Assembly (NCBI RefSeq): GCF_000177675.1
Contig: NZ_ADGX01000085.1
Coordinates: forward strand, 1 to 36,373
Source: Parafrankia sp. EUN1f
GTDB lineage: Bacteria; Actinomycetota; Actinomycetes; Frankiales; Frankiaceae
Direction: 5' to 3'
Length of the DNA stretch: 36,373 nucleotides
Shown here: positions 15,306 through 22,905 of the stretch, piece by piece
Position numbering within the stretch: the stretch's first letter is position 1
How the letters are laid out: every line of letters begins with the position of its first letter
The notes under the pieces: model-generated
The model's input: the letters and a program-made list of their open reading frames with translations, nothing else
The model's database searches: none
Told to the model about the DNA's origin: nothing
Translations under genes and position numbers: made by a program

Positions 15306-15842
15306 ATGGATGACGCGACATCGTCGACCGACGCGGTGCCGCCCGATGTGGCGCCGCACGAGGCAGTGATGCCCGAGGCGGTGCCGGCCGCGCGGCGCCG
15401 GCCACCTGGTTCGCTGGAGGAGGAGGTGCTTGGCGTGCTGCACAGCTCCGGGGAACTCTCTCCCGGTGAGGTACGCGACCTCCTCCCGGACTCCGGGAGG
15501 CTCTCCTACAGCGCGGTGGTGACCACCCTCACCCGGCTTCATGCCAAGGGCGTGGTCACTCGTCGGCGCCATGGGCGGGCCTACCTGTACTCGGCGCCCG
15601 GCGATCCGGCCACGCTCGTCGCCTGGCGGATGAACCGGCTGCTCGCCGGCCAGGCCGACCACAGACGCGCGCTCACCCACTTCATCGCGGCGCTCTCCCC
15701 CACGGACGAGGCGCTGGTTCGTGATCTGCTGGCCTCCGCCCCCGCCCAGCCTGGTGGTGTGCCCCTGGCCGGCGGTGACCTGCAGGCCCACAACGACGGT
15801 GGCGGGGCCGCCACGGCGCCTGGCTCCGAGCCCAGCCGATAG
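15306..15842 (+). CDS. BlaI/MecI/CopY family transcriptional repressor
   Basis: The 178-aa product has an Ala/Pro-rich N-terminal arm (about 1-35), then a winged-helix domain typical of BlaI/MecI: SLEEEVLGVLHSSGELSPGEVRDLL, then LSYSAVVTTLTRLHAKGVVTRRRHGRAYLYS. The C-terminal helical part (MNRLLAGQADHRRALTHFIAALSPTDEALVRDLL) fits the dimerisation region and ends in a disordered Gly-rich tail. ATG 15306 has GGGGAG at 15292-15297. The stop is 8 bp before the M56 peptidase start, so the two form an operon. In BlaI/BlaR1 systems the peptidase removes the repressor when the cell wall is stressed; the target genes here are unknown. Confidence 0.87.
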   Translation: MDDATSSTDAVPPDVAPHEAVMPEAVPAARRRPPGSLEEEVLGVLHSSGELSPGEVRDLLPDSGRLSYSAVVTTLTRLHAKGVVTRRRHGRAYLYSAPGDPATLVAWRMNRLLAGQADHRRALTHFIAALSPTDEALVRDLLASAPAQPGGVPLAGGDLQAHNDGGGAATAPGSEPSR

Positions 15843-15850
15843 GGCGAGCC

Positions 15851-16879
15851 GTGGCCGTCGATCAACTGCTTGTCTCGGTCGTTCTCGCTCCGGCCGCGGG
15901 TGTGGTCGCCGGGCGCATCCTGGTCGACCTGCTGCCGCCGCGCGCCGTGGCCTTCGGCTACACCGCCGCGGCGGGCCTGTTCGCCGCCGCGAGCACGCTG
16001 AGCCTGGTCGCGTTCGGCATGCCGGCGGTGGCGCGGGTCGCCGGGCTGTCGCCGGCGCACCAACCGGTGGTGATGTCCTGGCAGTCCGGCGAGATGCCGC
16101 TGTGGGCGTCCTGGGCATGCCTGCTGCTGGTCACGGTCGCGATGATCTCGGTGCTGGTGACCGGGCGGAGTCAGTTCAGGTCCGTGCGCGCCGCCCGAGC
16201 TGAGGCTGCCGCGCTGCCGGGCACCGGTGAGATCGTGGTGATCCCCGATGGTCGCGCGGACGCCTTCGCCCTTCCCGGCGTCCCGGGGCGCATCGTCGTC
16301 ACCGAGGGCATGCTCACCGCGGTCGGCGCGGGCCGGCACCAGGCGCTGTTCGCGCACGAGCGGGCGCATCTGGCCGGTCGGCACCACCGGTTCTCCTTCG
16401 GCGCGCGTCTCGCGGCGGCCGCGTTACCGCCCCTGTGGCCGATGGTCACCGTGATCGACTACGCGATCGAACGGTGGGCCGACGAGCAGGCGGCGAGCGT
16501 GGTGGGTGATCGCCGCTCGGTCGCGCACGTTGTCGGTACGGCCGCGCTGGCCGCCACCGAGCAGGCTGTCGTCGAGCAGACCGCGGTTGAACAGGCCGCC
16601 GTCGTCGGCGCGGGCGAAAGGCGGCCCGGCCGGCGGCTGTTCCCCGGTCGCCTCCGCGAGCCACGCACCGCCAAGCTGCGGGCGGTCGCGGCCGGCGGCG
16701 GCCCACGACCCGGCCCTGTTCCGCGTCGGGTCGCGGCGCTGCTCGCAGCCCCGCAGCGTCGCAACCGGCTCCTGCTCGCCGCCCTGCCCGCGGCGCTCGC
16801 GCTCGCCTCCTGCGGAGTCTCGATCGAGGCACTGCTGGATCTGCCCTACCGGCGGGTGTTCGACTACGTCGAGCCCTGA
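15851..16879 (+). CDS. M56/M48-type membrane metallopeptidase, BlaR1-like partner
   Basis: The 342-aa membrane protein has hydrophobic segments near residues 5-28, 35-60, 85-104 and 183-205, with a zinc peptidase domain between the third and fourth. The HExxH motif is H169-E170-R171-A172-H173 (ALFAHERAHLAGRHH), and ERWADE (E207, D211) supplies the likely third ligand. It lacks the extracellular penicillin-binding domain of true BlaR1, so it cannot sense beta-lactams the same way. A C-terminal membrane-spanning stretch lies near 303-321 (NRLLLAALPAALALASCGVS). The GTG start lies 8 bp after the blaI-like stop. The expected role is cleavage or inactivation of the neighbouring repressor. Confidence 0.87.
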   Translation: MAVDQLLVSVVLAPAAGVVAGRILVDLLPPRAVAFGYTAAAGLFAAASTLSLVAFGMPAVARVAGLSPAHQPVVMSWQSGEMPLWASWACLLLVTVAMISVLVTGRSQFRSVRAARAEAAALPGTGEIVVIPDGRADAFALPGVPGRIVVTEGMLTAVGAGRHQALFAHERAHLAGRHHRFSFGARLAAAALPPLWPMVTVIDYAIERWADEQAASVVGDRRSVAHVVGTAALAATEQAVVEQTAVEQAAVVGAGERRPGRRLFPGRLREPRTAKLRAVAAGGGPRPGPVPRRVAALLAAPQRRNRLLLAALPAALALASCGVSIEALLDLPYRRVFDYVEP

Positions 16880-16892
16880 ACGTCGGCGGGTG

Positions 16893-16916
16893 GTGGGCGC
16901 AGCGCGCTCAGCCCAC
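16893..16916. terminator. Short hairpin between converging genes
   Basis: GTGGGC (16893-16898) pairs with GCCCAC (16911-16916) across a 12-nt GC-rich loop. The right arm overlaps the last codons of the L,D-transpeptidase gene, so its role as a terminator is uncertain. Confidence 0.3.
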
Positions 16917-17789
16917 GATCGTGACCGGCGTCCCGAGTGGGACAAGACCCACCAGGCGCAGCAGGTCATCGTTGCGCAGCCTGATGCATCCCATGCTGAC
17001 GTCCGAGCCGACAAGGTCCGGGCGGTTGGTGCCGTGCAGCCCGATGATGCCGTCGGCCCCGTTGAACTGGGTGATGACGTCGGAGAAGCCGGAAAGCCCG
17101 AAGGCGAACGGTCCCCAAGGGCCGTTCGGGTCCGCCGGGCGCAGCAGCTCGGTCAGGTAGAACACGCCGCGTGGCGTCGGTGTCGAACCGGTGCCGATGC
17201 CGACCGGGAGCTTCGCGGCGACCGCCCCGTCACGGAAGACGGTCAGCCGGTGCGCCCGGCGGTCGACCAGCAGCTCGTAGGGCGTCGTCGTGAGACGGAC
17301 GTCGGCTGCCCGCACCCAGCCGATGCTGTTGTTCGGCCGGACGGGGACCCGGACCCGAAGCCAGTCGCGCTGCCTCTCCTCCACGCCGAGCACCAGGGTG
17401 ACGCCACGTGGATTGGGATTGTCCAGGGTCCAGCGCGGCTCGCCGCCGTCGCGATCCGCGAAGATCTCCAGGCGGGGCACCGTGGCATAGGCGACCCAGG
17501 CCCAGCCCGCGGGCAGGGCCAGGATCGTGGCGTCGGCCGGCCGCGGATCGTCGGCGTGGCCCGGTTCGTCACCGCCGCGCCCCGCATCAGGCGGGACGAT
17601 GCTCGGCCCCGGCCGCGCAACGGGCCATGGCCCGCGGGCCACGCCGGTGACCTGCCCGCCGCAGCCGGCGAGCGCGAACATGCTCACTGCCGCGGCCAGT
17701 ACCCCCAGCGCCCGAGCGACACCCCGTCCAGCCACGGCTCCGTGCCACCCCCCGAGACGCGCCCCGCCGCGCCGGTCCGTCACCGGCAC
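16908..17789 (-). CDS. L,D-transpeptidase (YkuD domain) lipoprotein
   Basis: The 293-aa product begins with a signal peptide ending in the lipobox LAGC (Cys43), so it is an exported lipoprotein. After a spacer come an SH3-like region (about 95-165, with WLRVRVPVRPNNSIGWVRAADV) and the YkuD catalytic domain (about 170-293). The active site is HGTNRP followed by SMGCIRL, with the nucleophile at Cys268. Such enzymes form 3-3 peptidoglycan cross-links or attach proteins to the wall and resist most beta-lactams. The adjacent BlaI/M56 pair converges on it, so the two are not an operon, though a shared cell-wall theme is plausible. The start is ATG at 17787-17789; start choice is not decisive. Confidence 0.88.
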   Translation of the reverse strand: MPVTDRRGGARLGGWHGAVAGRGVARALGVLAAAVSMFALAGCGGQVTGVARGPWPVARPGPSIVPPDAGRGGDEPGHADDPRPADATILALPAGWAWVAYATVPRLEIFADRDGGEPRWTLDNPNPRGVTLVLGVEERQRDWLRVRVPVRPNNSIGWVRAADVRLTTTPYELLVDRRAHRLTVFRDGAVAAKLPVGIGTGSTPTPRGVFYLTELLRPADPNGPWGPFAFGLSGFSDVITQFNGADGIIGLHGTNRPDLVGSDVSMGCIRLRNDDLLRLVGLVPLGTPVTIVG

Positions 17790-17867
17790 GGCCGCTTCGC
17801 CAGCAGAGGGTAGTTCGCCGGTCGCGGGATCATGGGAAGCCGCGTTGTCGCGTGGCGACGGGATCTG

Positions 17868-19946
17868 TCACCTCCGCGCGGCCAGCACCCGGTATGCGTT
17901 CGAACGCCGGCCGGCGGTGAGATAGCGGCGGCTCGCCGCATCCCAGGCGATCGCCGCCGGCATCGCCGCCGCCGTCGCCGCGCCGAGCAGGACCCGCCGC
18001 GCTCGCGCCGCCGCGGGGTTCGCGACGTCCAGCCACGGGCTGGTCGGTGGCGGGGCGGCCCGCTGCCAGGCGCCCCACAGCGCGATCGGGGCGTCCCCGC
18101 CCTGGTGGGCTGGACCGAACCGCACGTCGAGAACCTTCAGCCCGAGGTCGTCCAGAGCGGCGGTCAGGTTGTCGGCCGGGAGGAGGTGCTGATGCTGGGG
18201 CACCAGCCAGCCGGGCCAGTACGTGCCGAACCAACGGCCGGCGGGGCAGTGCGGATTCGGCAGCTCGACGAGCAGGTGCCCGCCCGGGGCGAGGACCTGC
18301 GTGGCGGCCTGCAGCTCCTTCCGCGGGTCTCGGGTGTGCTCCAGGTAGTGGAACATGCTGACCACGTCATAACGGTCGCGCAGGGTGTCCGCCAGGTCGG
18401 GCAGCCGGCCCCGGTAGGCGTGCTCGATCCAGCCTCGGCGTACGGCCTGGCCGATGCTCTCGCCGATGTCCAGGCCGTCGAAGGACGTCGTCGGCCAGAC
18501 CTCCCGCGCGGTCGCGCAGAAGTGGCCGAAGCCCCCGCCGACGTCGAGCCAGCGCCGCGGCGCGGGGATGTCGATGCGGGCCCGGTCCAGGTACGTGGCG
18601 GTGTTGCGGCTGAAGAGCTCCTCGACCAGGCGGGCGCCGAGACCGGAGTAGAAGTCCCGGTAGTAGAACTCGAGCCCGTCCAGGGTCAGCCGTGGGTTCT
18701 GGAAGACGTGGCCGCAGTCGCGGCACCGGTCGTACCGGAACACGCCGGGCTTCGCCTGGAAGCAGTCGGCGCCGAGCAGTTCGAGTGCCAGATCGGCTCC
18801 GCCGCACCAGGGGCAGGCCGTGATCGGGGCCTCCAGGAACCTGTCGACGCCGGCGGCGAGGTCGGCCGCGTACTGGCGCCTCTTCGCCGCCAGCAACGCG
18901 GGCTCCGGCACCGGTGGCCCCGGCCGAGGCGTCCATGCGGTGGCGGTGGCGGCAGCAGCGGTAGAGGCAGTGGTGGCGGTGGTGGCAGTGGTGGCGGTGG
19001 CGGTGGCGGTGGCAGTAGTGGCAGCGGCAGTGGCAGTGGCGGCGGCGTCGGTCACGGTCGTGCCAGCGGTGGTTGCCGGTGCGGTCCGCCTGGCGGTGAC
19101 CGGTGAGGCGAGAAACCGCAGCATCGGCAGCCGACGGGTGAGCGGGCTGCTGGCCAGCCCACCCGCCGTGAGTCGAATCCGCCCCGCGCTCACCACCAGG
19201 GGCTGCACCCATCCGAGCAGCGCGGCGCCGAGCGCCCAGGCTGGCGCTGCGGCCACGCCGGCGACGACCGCGAGGTCACGGGCGAGTGGAATGAACGGCA
19301 TACCGGGAGCCCACGGGTAGGCGGCGAACTCAATCTCCAGCCGCTGCGTCGCGGACCCCGCACCCGCCGAGAGCCCCGGCAGAATCGCCAGCCCCGTCGC
19401 GGTCGACGCATGAAGCCGCAGCGCCGCGGTGGCCGCGACGAGCTCGACACGGGACGGCGCCGGCAGATCGAGTCCGGCGCGTTCCCATACGTCCTGTTCG
19501 ACGAGCAGGGCCTGGAAGGCACCGCGCCCCGAGGTGAACAGGCCCGACCGGTCGGCCCGCGGATCGACCATCCGTGCCAGGTCGAGCACCTCATGGGCGG
19601 CCATCTCGGCAGGCACCAGATCCAGGACGGACAGGCCCTCCCGGAGCGCGTACGCACTAGCCGCCCGCCGCTGCGCCTCGTCGAGCCGGACGCCGTCGGC
19701 GAGCAGGAACCGGTGCGAGGCATGCACGGCCTGCCCAGCCGGCGGAATCACAGCCAGCGCACGCACCCGCGCACGCAGCCGCAGGCTGTTGAGGCTGATT
19801 CCGGCAAAGGCGGCGATCGGCAGCCATGCGCGGAGGGTGCCTGTTCCTTCGCTGATGACGCCTCCCCAGGCGAGGGCAACGAGAGCGACACCGCGCACCC
19901 TACGGCCGCCAAGGCCCCCACCAGGACCTGCACACACGCCACCCAC
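17868..19946 (-). CDS. Large fusion: uncharacterised N-terminal domain, Ala/Thr linker, zinc-ribbon SAM methyltransferase
   Basis: The open frame gives 692 aa. The C-terminal half (from about 375) has a zinc-ribbon (CPWCGG and CRDCGH), then a class I SAM-dependent methyltransferase: motif I WLDVGGGFGHF, DGLDIGES, VVSMFHYLEHT and LAPGGHLLVELPNPHCP. This resembles methyltransferases of glycan or natural-product pathways. The N-terminal half has membrane-like segments and a soluble part (FTSGRGAFQALLVEQDVW) that I cannot assign. The halves are joined by an Ala/Thr stretch encoded by a hexanucleotide repeat. The GTG at 19944-19946 is probably not the true start: coding bias upstream continues in another frame to ATG 20146, so a frameshift near 19890 is likely. 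Confidence 0.75.
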   Translation of the reverse strand: MGGVCAGPGGGLGGRRVRGVALVALAWGGVISEGTGTLRAWLPIAAFAGISLNSLRLRARVRALAVIPPAGQAVHASHRFLLADGVRLDEAQRRAASAYALREGLSVLDLVPAEMAAHEVLDLARMVDPRADRSGLFTSGRGAFQALLVEQDVWERAGLDLPAPSRVELVAATAALRLHASTATGLAILPGLSAGAGSATQRLEIEFAAYPWAPGMPFIPLARDLAVVAGVAAAPAWALGAALLGWVQPLVVSAGRIRLTAGGLASSPLTRRLPMLRFLASPVTARRTAPATTAGTTVTDAAATATAAATTATATATATTATTATTASTAAAATATAWTPRPGPPVPEPALLAAKRRQYAADLAAGVDRFLEAPITACPWCGGADLALELLGADCFQAKPGVFRYDRCRDCGHVFQNPRLTLDGLEFYYRDFYSGLGARLVEELFSRNTATYLDRARIDIPAPRRWLDVGGGFGHFCATAREVWPTTSFDGLDIGESIGQAVRRGWIEHAYRGRLPDLADTLRDRYDVVSMFHYLEHTRDPRKELQAATQVLAPGGHLLVELPNPHCPAGRWFGTYWPGWLVPQHQHLLPADNLTAALDDLGLKVLDVRFGPAHQGGDAPIALWGAWQRAAPPPTSPWLDVANPAAARARRVLLGAATAAAMPAAIAWDAASRRYLTAGRRSNAYRVLAARR
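18937..19050. repeat. GTGGCG-type microsatellite encoding the Ala/Thr linker
   Basis: About 115 bp of degenerate trinucleotide/hexanucleotide repeat (GTGGCG, GTGGCA and GGCAGT variants) lies inside the methyltransferase fusion. On the coding (minus) strand it encodes alternating Ala and Thr. The array keeps several frames open on both strands. Confidence 0.8.
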
Positions 19947-20146
19947 CAGGGCCCGTGCTGCCCCGCCCGACCTGCCCGGCCCCCGAAAACCTGCAGATCG
20001 CCCGTATGGACGAAGCGGCCCCGGAGCACCCGAGGCGCCCGGACGACCGGAGTCACCCCGCCGGCCCTCAGGATCACGAAGACGATGCGACCGACCACGG
20101 ACAGCGTCGACCGCGCCCCAGGCTCACCGTCGTGAACGCCCAACAT
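19890..20146 (-). pseudogene. Probable 5' segment of the methyltransferase fusion, in a different frame
   Basis: From ATG 20144-20146 to about 19890 the minus strand has strong G/C preference at third codon positions in one frame. It encodes about 85 residues, including VVGRIVFVILRAGG and a membrane-like segment GPWWVACVQVLVGALAAVGC. Near 19890 the bias switches to the frame of the 692-aa protein, which continues with a second membrane-like segment (VALVALAWGGVI). A one-base deletion, a sequencing error, or a programmed -1 shift would join the two. The start codon has no Shine-Dalgarno. Confidence 0.45.
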
Positions 20147-20174
20147 GCGCAAAAGTAGCGGCAATCAACGCACA

Positions 20175-20194
20175 ACCATCCATCATGGGATGGT
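20175..20194. other. Small inverted repeat
   Basis: ACCATCC (20175-20181) and GGATGGT (20188-20194) form a perfect 7-bp inverted repeat around 6 nt, about 30 bp upstream of the likely methyltransferase start at 20146. It could be an operator; nothing else supports it. Confidence 0.25.
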
Positions 20195-20665
20195 CGGTCA
20201 CTCCAGTGTTCCGCCTCCGAATCGGCGACCCTGCGCACCCGACCATCCGGCGGGGAGGCCCCGAACCGGGAGGTTCGCGACCCGCCCGGCCGTTCCACGA
20301 CGATTCTGGCCGCCCGGACCCTGGCGACGCTGCGCACCCGGCAGATCTCGAAGAGTGCCGAGTCGATCCGCTCGGACGCTCTCCGGCGCCGCGAAGCCCG
20401 GCTCCGTCACCCCGAAACGACGACCGACCTGAACTTTCAGCTCAGGGCACAAGGCCAGCTCAGGGAACAGGCTTCGGCCACCGAAGCCCCAACGCAAGCC
20501 GCCCCGAGGACCACAGGGACACGCCACCCCCGAGCCGGCTTCACCGAGACGACCCACAAGCCGAAACCCACCAGCTCAGGGCGTTACACCCCCAAGACCC
20601 CACCGCCACAACAGGCAAAGCAGATCCAAGGCCACCACCCCGCAAAACCCCGCCACCCCAAGGGT
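20195..20665. other. Gene-poor stretch
   Basis: No convincing gene on either strand. Translations are Pro/Arg-rich without domains, and no frame keeps a consistent third-position bias. From about 20560 the plus strand becomes strikingly C- and A-rich before the G-rich repeat array. Confidence 0.5.
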
Positions 20666-20797
20666 TTGGGGGGGTCCGGGGCACCGCCCCGGAAACCCCG
20701 GCAGCTCAGGGGGTTGGGGGGGTCCGGGGCACCGCCCCGGAAACCCCGGCAGCTCAGGGGGTTGGGGGGGTCCGGGGGCGCAGCCCCCGAAACCCCA
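20666..20797. repeat. 48-bp tandem hairpin repeat, two exact copies plus a diverged third
   Basis: Units begin at 20666, 20714 and 20762 with an exact 48-bp period. The first two are identical, and the third diverges after its first 16 or so bases. Each has seven G, TCC, and a hairpin CCGGGGC/GCCCCGG (or a GGGGGC/GCCCCC version in the third), flanked by AAACCCC. Similar G-rich hairpins are common in Frankia and Streptomyces. They lie in the intergenic space behind tRNA-Gly. Confidence 0.85.
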
Positions 20798-20852
20798 GCA
20801 CACCCCACCACACACCAAACGCCCGGGCCCCCACCCCACCAGCGGCAGGGGG

Positions 20853-20876
20853 CGTCCGGGGGCAACGCCCCCGACG
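20853..20876. repeat. Related G-rich hairpin
   Basis: CGTC and GGGGGC (20853-20863, with one bulged C) pair with GCCCCC and GACG (20867-20876) around an AAC loop. The TCCGGGGGC core resembles the third unit of the nearby tandem array. Confidence 0.6.
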
Positions 20877-20891
20877 AAATAACGGCCCAAG

Positions 20892-20914
20892 GCCCAAAGC
20901 CAAAGGCTTTGGGC
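20892..20914 (-). terminator. Terminator of tRNA-Gly
   Basis: GCCCAAAGCC (20892-20901) and GGCTTTGGGC (20905-20914) form a perfect 10-bp stem with a 3-nt loop. It lies 17 nt past the 3' end of the minus-strand tRNA-Gly gene. Confidence 0.7.
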
Positions 20915-20931
20915 ATAGGAATCCCAGCTCG

Positions 20932-21002
20932 AGCGGGTGACCGGGATCGAACCGGCATGGCCAGCTTGGAAGGCTGGGGCTCTGCCATTGAGCTACACCC
21001 GC
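20932..21002 (-). tRNA. tRNA-Gly (anticodon UCC)
   Basis: On the minus strand a 71-nt cloverleaf has acceptor GCGGGTG paired with CACCCGC, a D-arm AGCTCAATGGCAGAGC, an anticodon stem CCAGC/GCTGG around loop CTTCCAA (anticodon TCC), and T-loop GGTTCGATCCC. The CCA end is not encoded. Confidence 0.95.
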
Positions 21003-21050
21003 GTTGGTGATGAGGACGAGCTTACCCCGTAGGATGGGGATGCAACGCCT
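21003..21050. promoter_or_regulatory. 48-bp divergent promoter region between two tRNA genes
   Basis: For tRNA-Pro, TAGGAT (21030-21035) is a fair -10, starting 21 bp before the tRNA. For tRNA-Gly on the minus strand, TAAGCT (21024-21019) is a fair -10 and TTGCAT (21045-21040) a possible -35 with a short 15-nt spacer. Both promoters would have to overlap in this small space. Confidence 0.4.
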
Positions 21051-21123
21051 CGGGGCGTAGCGTAGTGGCTAGCGCGCCTGCTTTGGGTGCAGGAGATCGG
21101 GAGTTCGAGTCTCCCCGCCCCGA
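21051..21123 (+). tRNA. tRNA-Pro (anticodon UGG)
   Basis: A 73-nt cloverleaf has acceptor CGGGGCG paired with CGCCCCG and discriminator A, the Pro-typical start CGGGGCGTAGCG, an anticodon stem CCTGC/GCAGG around TTTGGGT (anticodon TGG), and a T-arm GGGAG/CTCCC. The trigger factor start is 55 bp downstream, so co-transcription is possible. Confidence 0.95.
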
Positions 21124-21178
21124 CCGATACTCTCGGCGCATCACCCCGTCCGACGTCGTACCAGGAGACCGCCGCGCC

Positions 21179-22660
21179 GTGAAGGCCACCAAGGAGACCC
21201 TCAGTCCTACCCGGGTCAAGCTGACCGTCGAGGTGCCCTTCGACGAGCTCAAGCCGTCCGTCGATGCCACCTACCGCAAGCTGGCGCGTCAGGTGCGTGT
21301 CAGCGGGTTCCGCCCGGGCAAGGTTCCGCCGCGCATCCTCGACCAGCGCCTCGGGCGGGGTGTGATCCTTGACGAGGCGATCCAGGAGGCGCTGCCGCGC
21401 CTGTACTCGGAGGCTGTCCAAGCCGAGGAGGTCGACGTCCTGTCGCGGCCGGAGGTGGACATCACCGAGTTCGCCGACGGCGCGCAGCTGGTGTTCACCG
21501 CCGAGGTGGATGTCCGCCCGGATGTGACGCTGCCGGAGTTCGGCGACCTGGAGCTGGTTGTCGAGCCGGCGGTCGTGTCGGACGAGAAGGTCGAGGAGTA
21601 CCTCGGCACTCTGCGCGACCGGTTCGCTGTCCTGAAGCCGGTGGAGCGTGCGGTGCAGGAGGGCGACTTCGTGTCGCTGGACCTGTCCGCGTCGGTGGAC
21701 GGCGAGGCCATCGAGGACGCCACGGCCACCGGGATGTCCTACGAGGTGGGCAGCGGGAACCTGATCGACGGCATCGATGAGGCGATCACCGGTGCTTCGG
21801 ACGGCGACGAGCGCACCTTCGACACCGAGCTGCTCGCCGGCGAGTACGCCGGGCGGACGGCCCAGGTCACGGCGGTTGTCCGTGGGGTGAAGGAGAAGGA
21901 ACTCCCGGAGCTCGACGACGATTTCGCCACGACGGCCAGCGAGTTCGACACTCTGGACGAGCTGCGTGCGGATGTGCGGACGCGGCTGGAGACCGTCCGG
22001 AAGCAGGAGCAGCTGGGCGAGGCCCGCGAGAAGCTGCTCGACAAGCTGGTCGAGCTGGTCGAGGTCCCGGTTCCGGAGTCGGTGCTGGCGGGCGAGCTGG
22101 AGGCGCGTGAGCACCGCCTGTCGCACGAGCTGGAGCACATGGGGACGGACCGCGCGGCCTACCTGGAGACCCTGGGGCAGTCCGCGGAGGAGTTCGACTC
22201 CGAGGTGCGTGACTCGGCTGGCAAGGCGATCCGGTCGCAGTTCATCCTGGACGCGGTGATCGACGCGGAGTCGATCGGGCTGGATCAGGGCGAGCTGATG
22301 GAGCAGATCCTGATGCGGGCGCAGCGGGCCGGTGTGCAGCCGGATCAGTACGCCCAGCACCTGGCGCAGGGTGAGGGCCTGACCGCTCTGATGGCGGACG
22401 TGCTCCGGACGAAGGCGCTGTTCCTGCTGTTGGAGAACGTGAAGGTCGTCGACTCCGAGGGGAACCCGGTGGAGTTGCACCTGCCGCGTCGGCCGTCGGC
22501 CGACGAGGGTGACGACGTCGTGGACATCTCCGACGAGCTGGACGCCGAGGAGCTTCCGACGGGCGCGGCGGGGCCGGTGGCTGCGGCCACTGACGCCGCC
22601 GACTCCGACACGGAGACCGGTGCGGGCGATGCTGAGGCTGACGCGGGCGATTCGAAGTAG
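21179..22660 (+). CDS. tig: Trigger factor, ribosome-associated chaperone and peptidyl-prolyl isomerase
   Basis: The 493-aa product folds nascent chains at the ribosome exit tunnel. Domain order is as expected. The N-terminal ribosome-binding domain (about 1-110) carries the signature GFRPGKVP. The FKBP-type isomerase domain (about 150-240) reads VQEGDFVSLDLSASVDG through VTAVVRGVKEKELPELDDDFA. The C-terminal helical arms run from about 245 to 430 and end in an acidic Ala/Asp tail. The frame is open back into tRNA-Pro, but the conserved start VKATKETLSPTRVKL fixes GTG 21179, with GGAG at 21164-21167. It heads the protein quality-control group with clpP1, clpP2 and clpX. Confidence 0.95.
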   Translation: MKATKETLSPTRVKLTVEVPFDELKPSVDATYRKLARQVRVSGFRPGKVPPRILDQRLGRGVILDEAIQEALPRLYSEAVQAEEVDVLSRPEVDITEFADGAQLVFTAEVDVRPDVTLPEFGDLELVVEPAVVSDEKVEEYLGTLRDRFAVLKPVERAVQEGDFVSLDLSASVDGEAIEDATATGMSYEVGSGNLIDGIDEAITGASDGDERTFDTELLAGEYAGRTAQVTAVVRGVKEKELPELDDDFATTASEFDTLDELRADVRTRLETVRKQEQLGEAREKLLDKLVELVEVPVPESVLAGELEAREHRLSHELEHMGTDRAAYLETLGQSAEEFDSEVRDSAGKAIRSQFILDAVIDAESIGLDQGELMEQILMRAQRAGVQPDQYAQHLAQGEGLTALMADVLRTKALFLLLENVKVVDSEGNPVELHLPRRPSADEGDDVVDISDELDAEELPTGAAGPVAAATDAADSDTETGAGDAEADAGDSK

Positions 22661-22853
22661 TGGCGGGCCCGGGCGTTTCCGGGCCTGACGGGACGTTGTG
22701 GGGCGGCCTCCGGAATTCGGTCCTGATGGACCGGGTACCGGGGGCCGTCCGCGTGTCCGGGAACCACAGGTGGACACCGCAGGGCACGCTGTGGGCTCCG
22801 GCTCGGGTCCGTAAGTGCTCGGAGCACAGGGATGCCGGACTGGCCCAGCCTCA

Positions 22854-22867
22854 CGCCCAGCGCGAAC
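22854..22867 (-). promoter_or_regulatory. ClgR-box match upstream of clpP1
   Basis: On the minus strand the sequence reads GTTCGC, 5 nt (GCGTG reading differs; here GCTGG), then GCG. This fits the GTTCGC-N5-GCG motif reported for Streptomyces ClgR, the activator of clp genes. Its centre lies about 58 bp before the start point implied by TAGTGT at 22906-22911, a normal activator position. Confidence 0.55.
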
Positions 22868-22905
22868 ATCGAGGGAGAAGCAGCGGAACCGGCTCGGGTC
22901 ACAGA

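Noticed and set aside
14319-16118. 599-codon minus-strand open frame
   Set aside because: Opposite the BlaI/M56 genes and the hypothetical gene; Arg/Pro-rich without motifs.
18820-19320. Plus-strand open frame with a Val/Ala repeat protein
   Set aside because: It arises from the GTGGCG microsatellite read on the non-coding strand.
20666-20797. CRISPR array
   Set aside because: The units are directly adjacent with no unique spacers, and no cas genes are present.
19429-20940. 503-codon plus-strand frame with repeated GVGGVRG peptides
   Set aside because: The repeats are translations of the 48-bp hairpin array, and the frame crosses the antisense of the methyltransferase gene.
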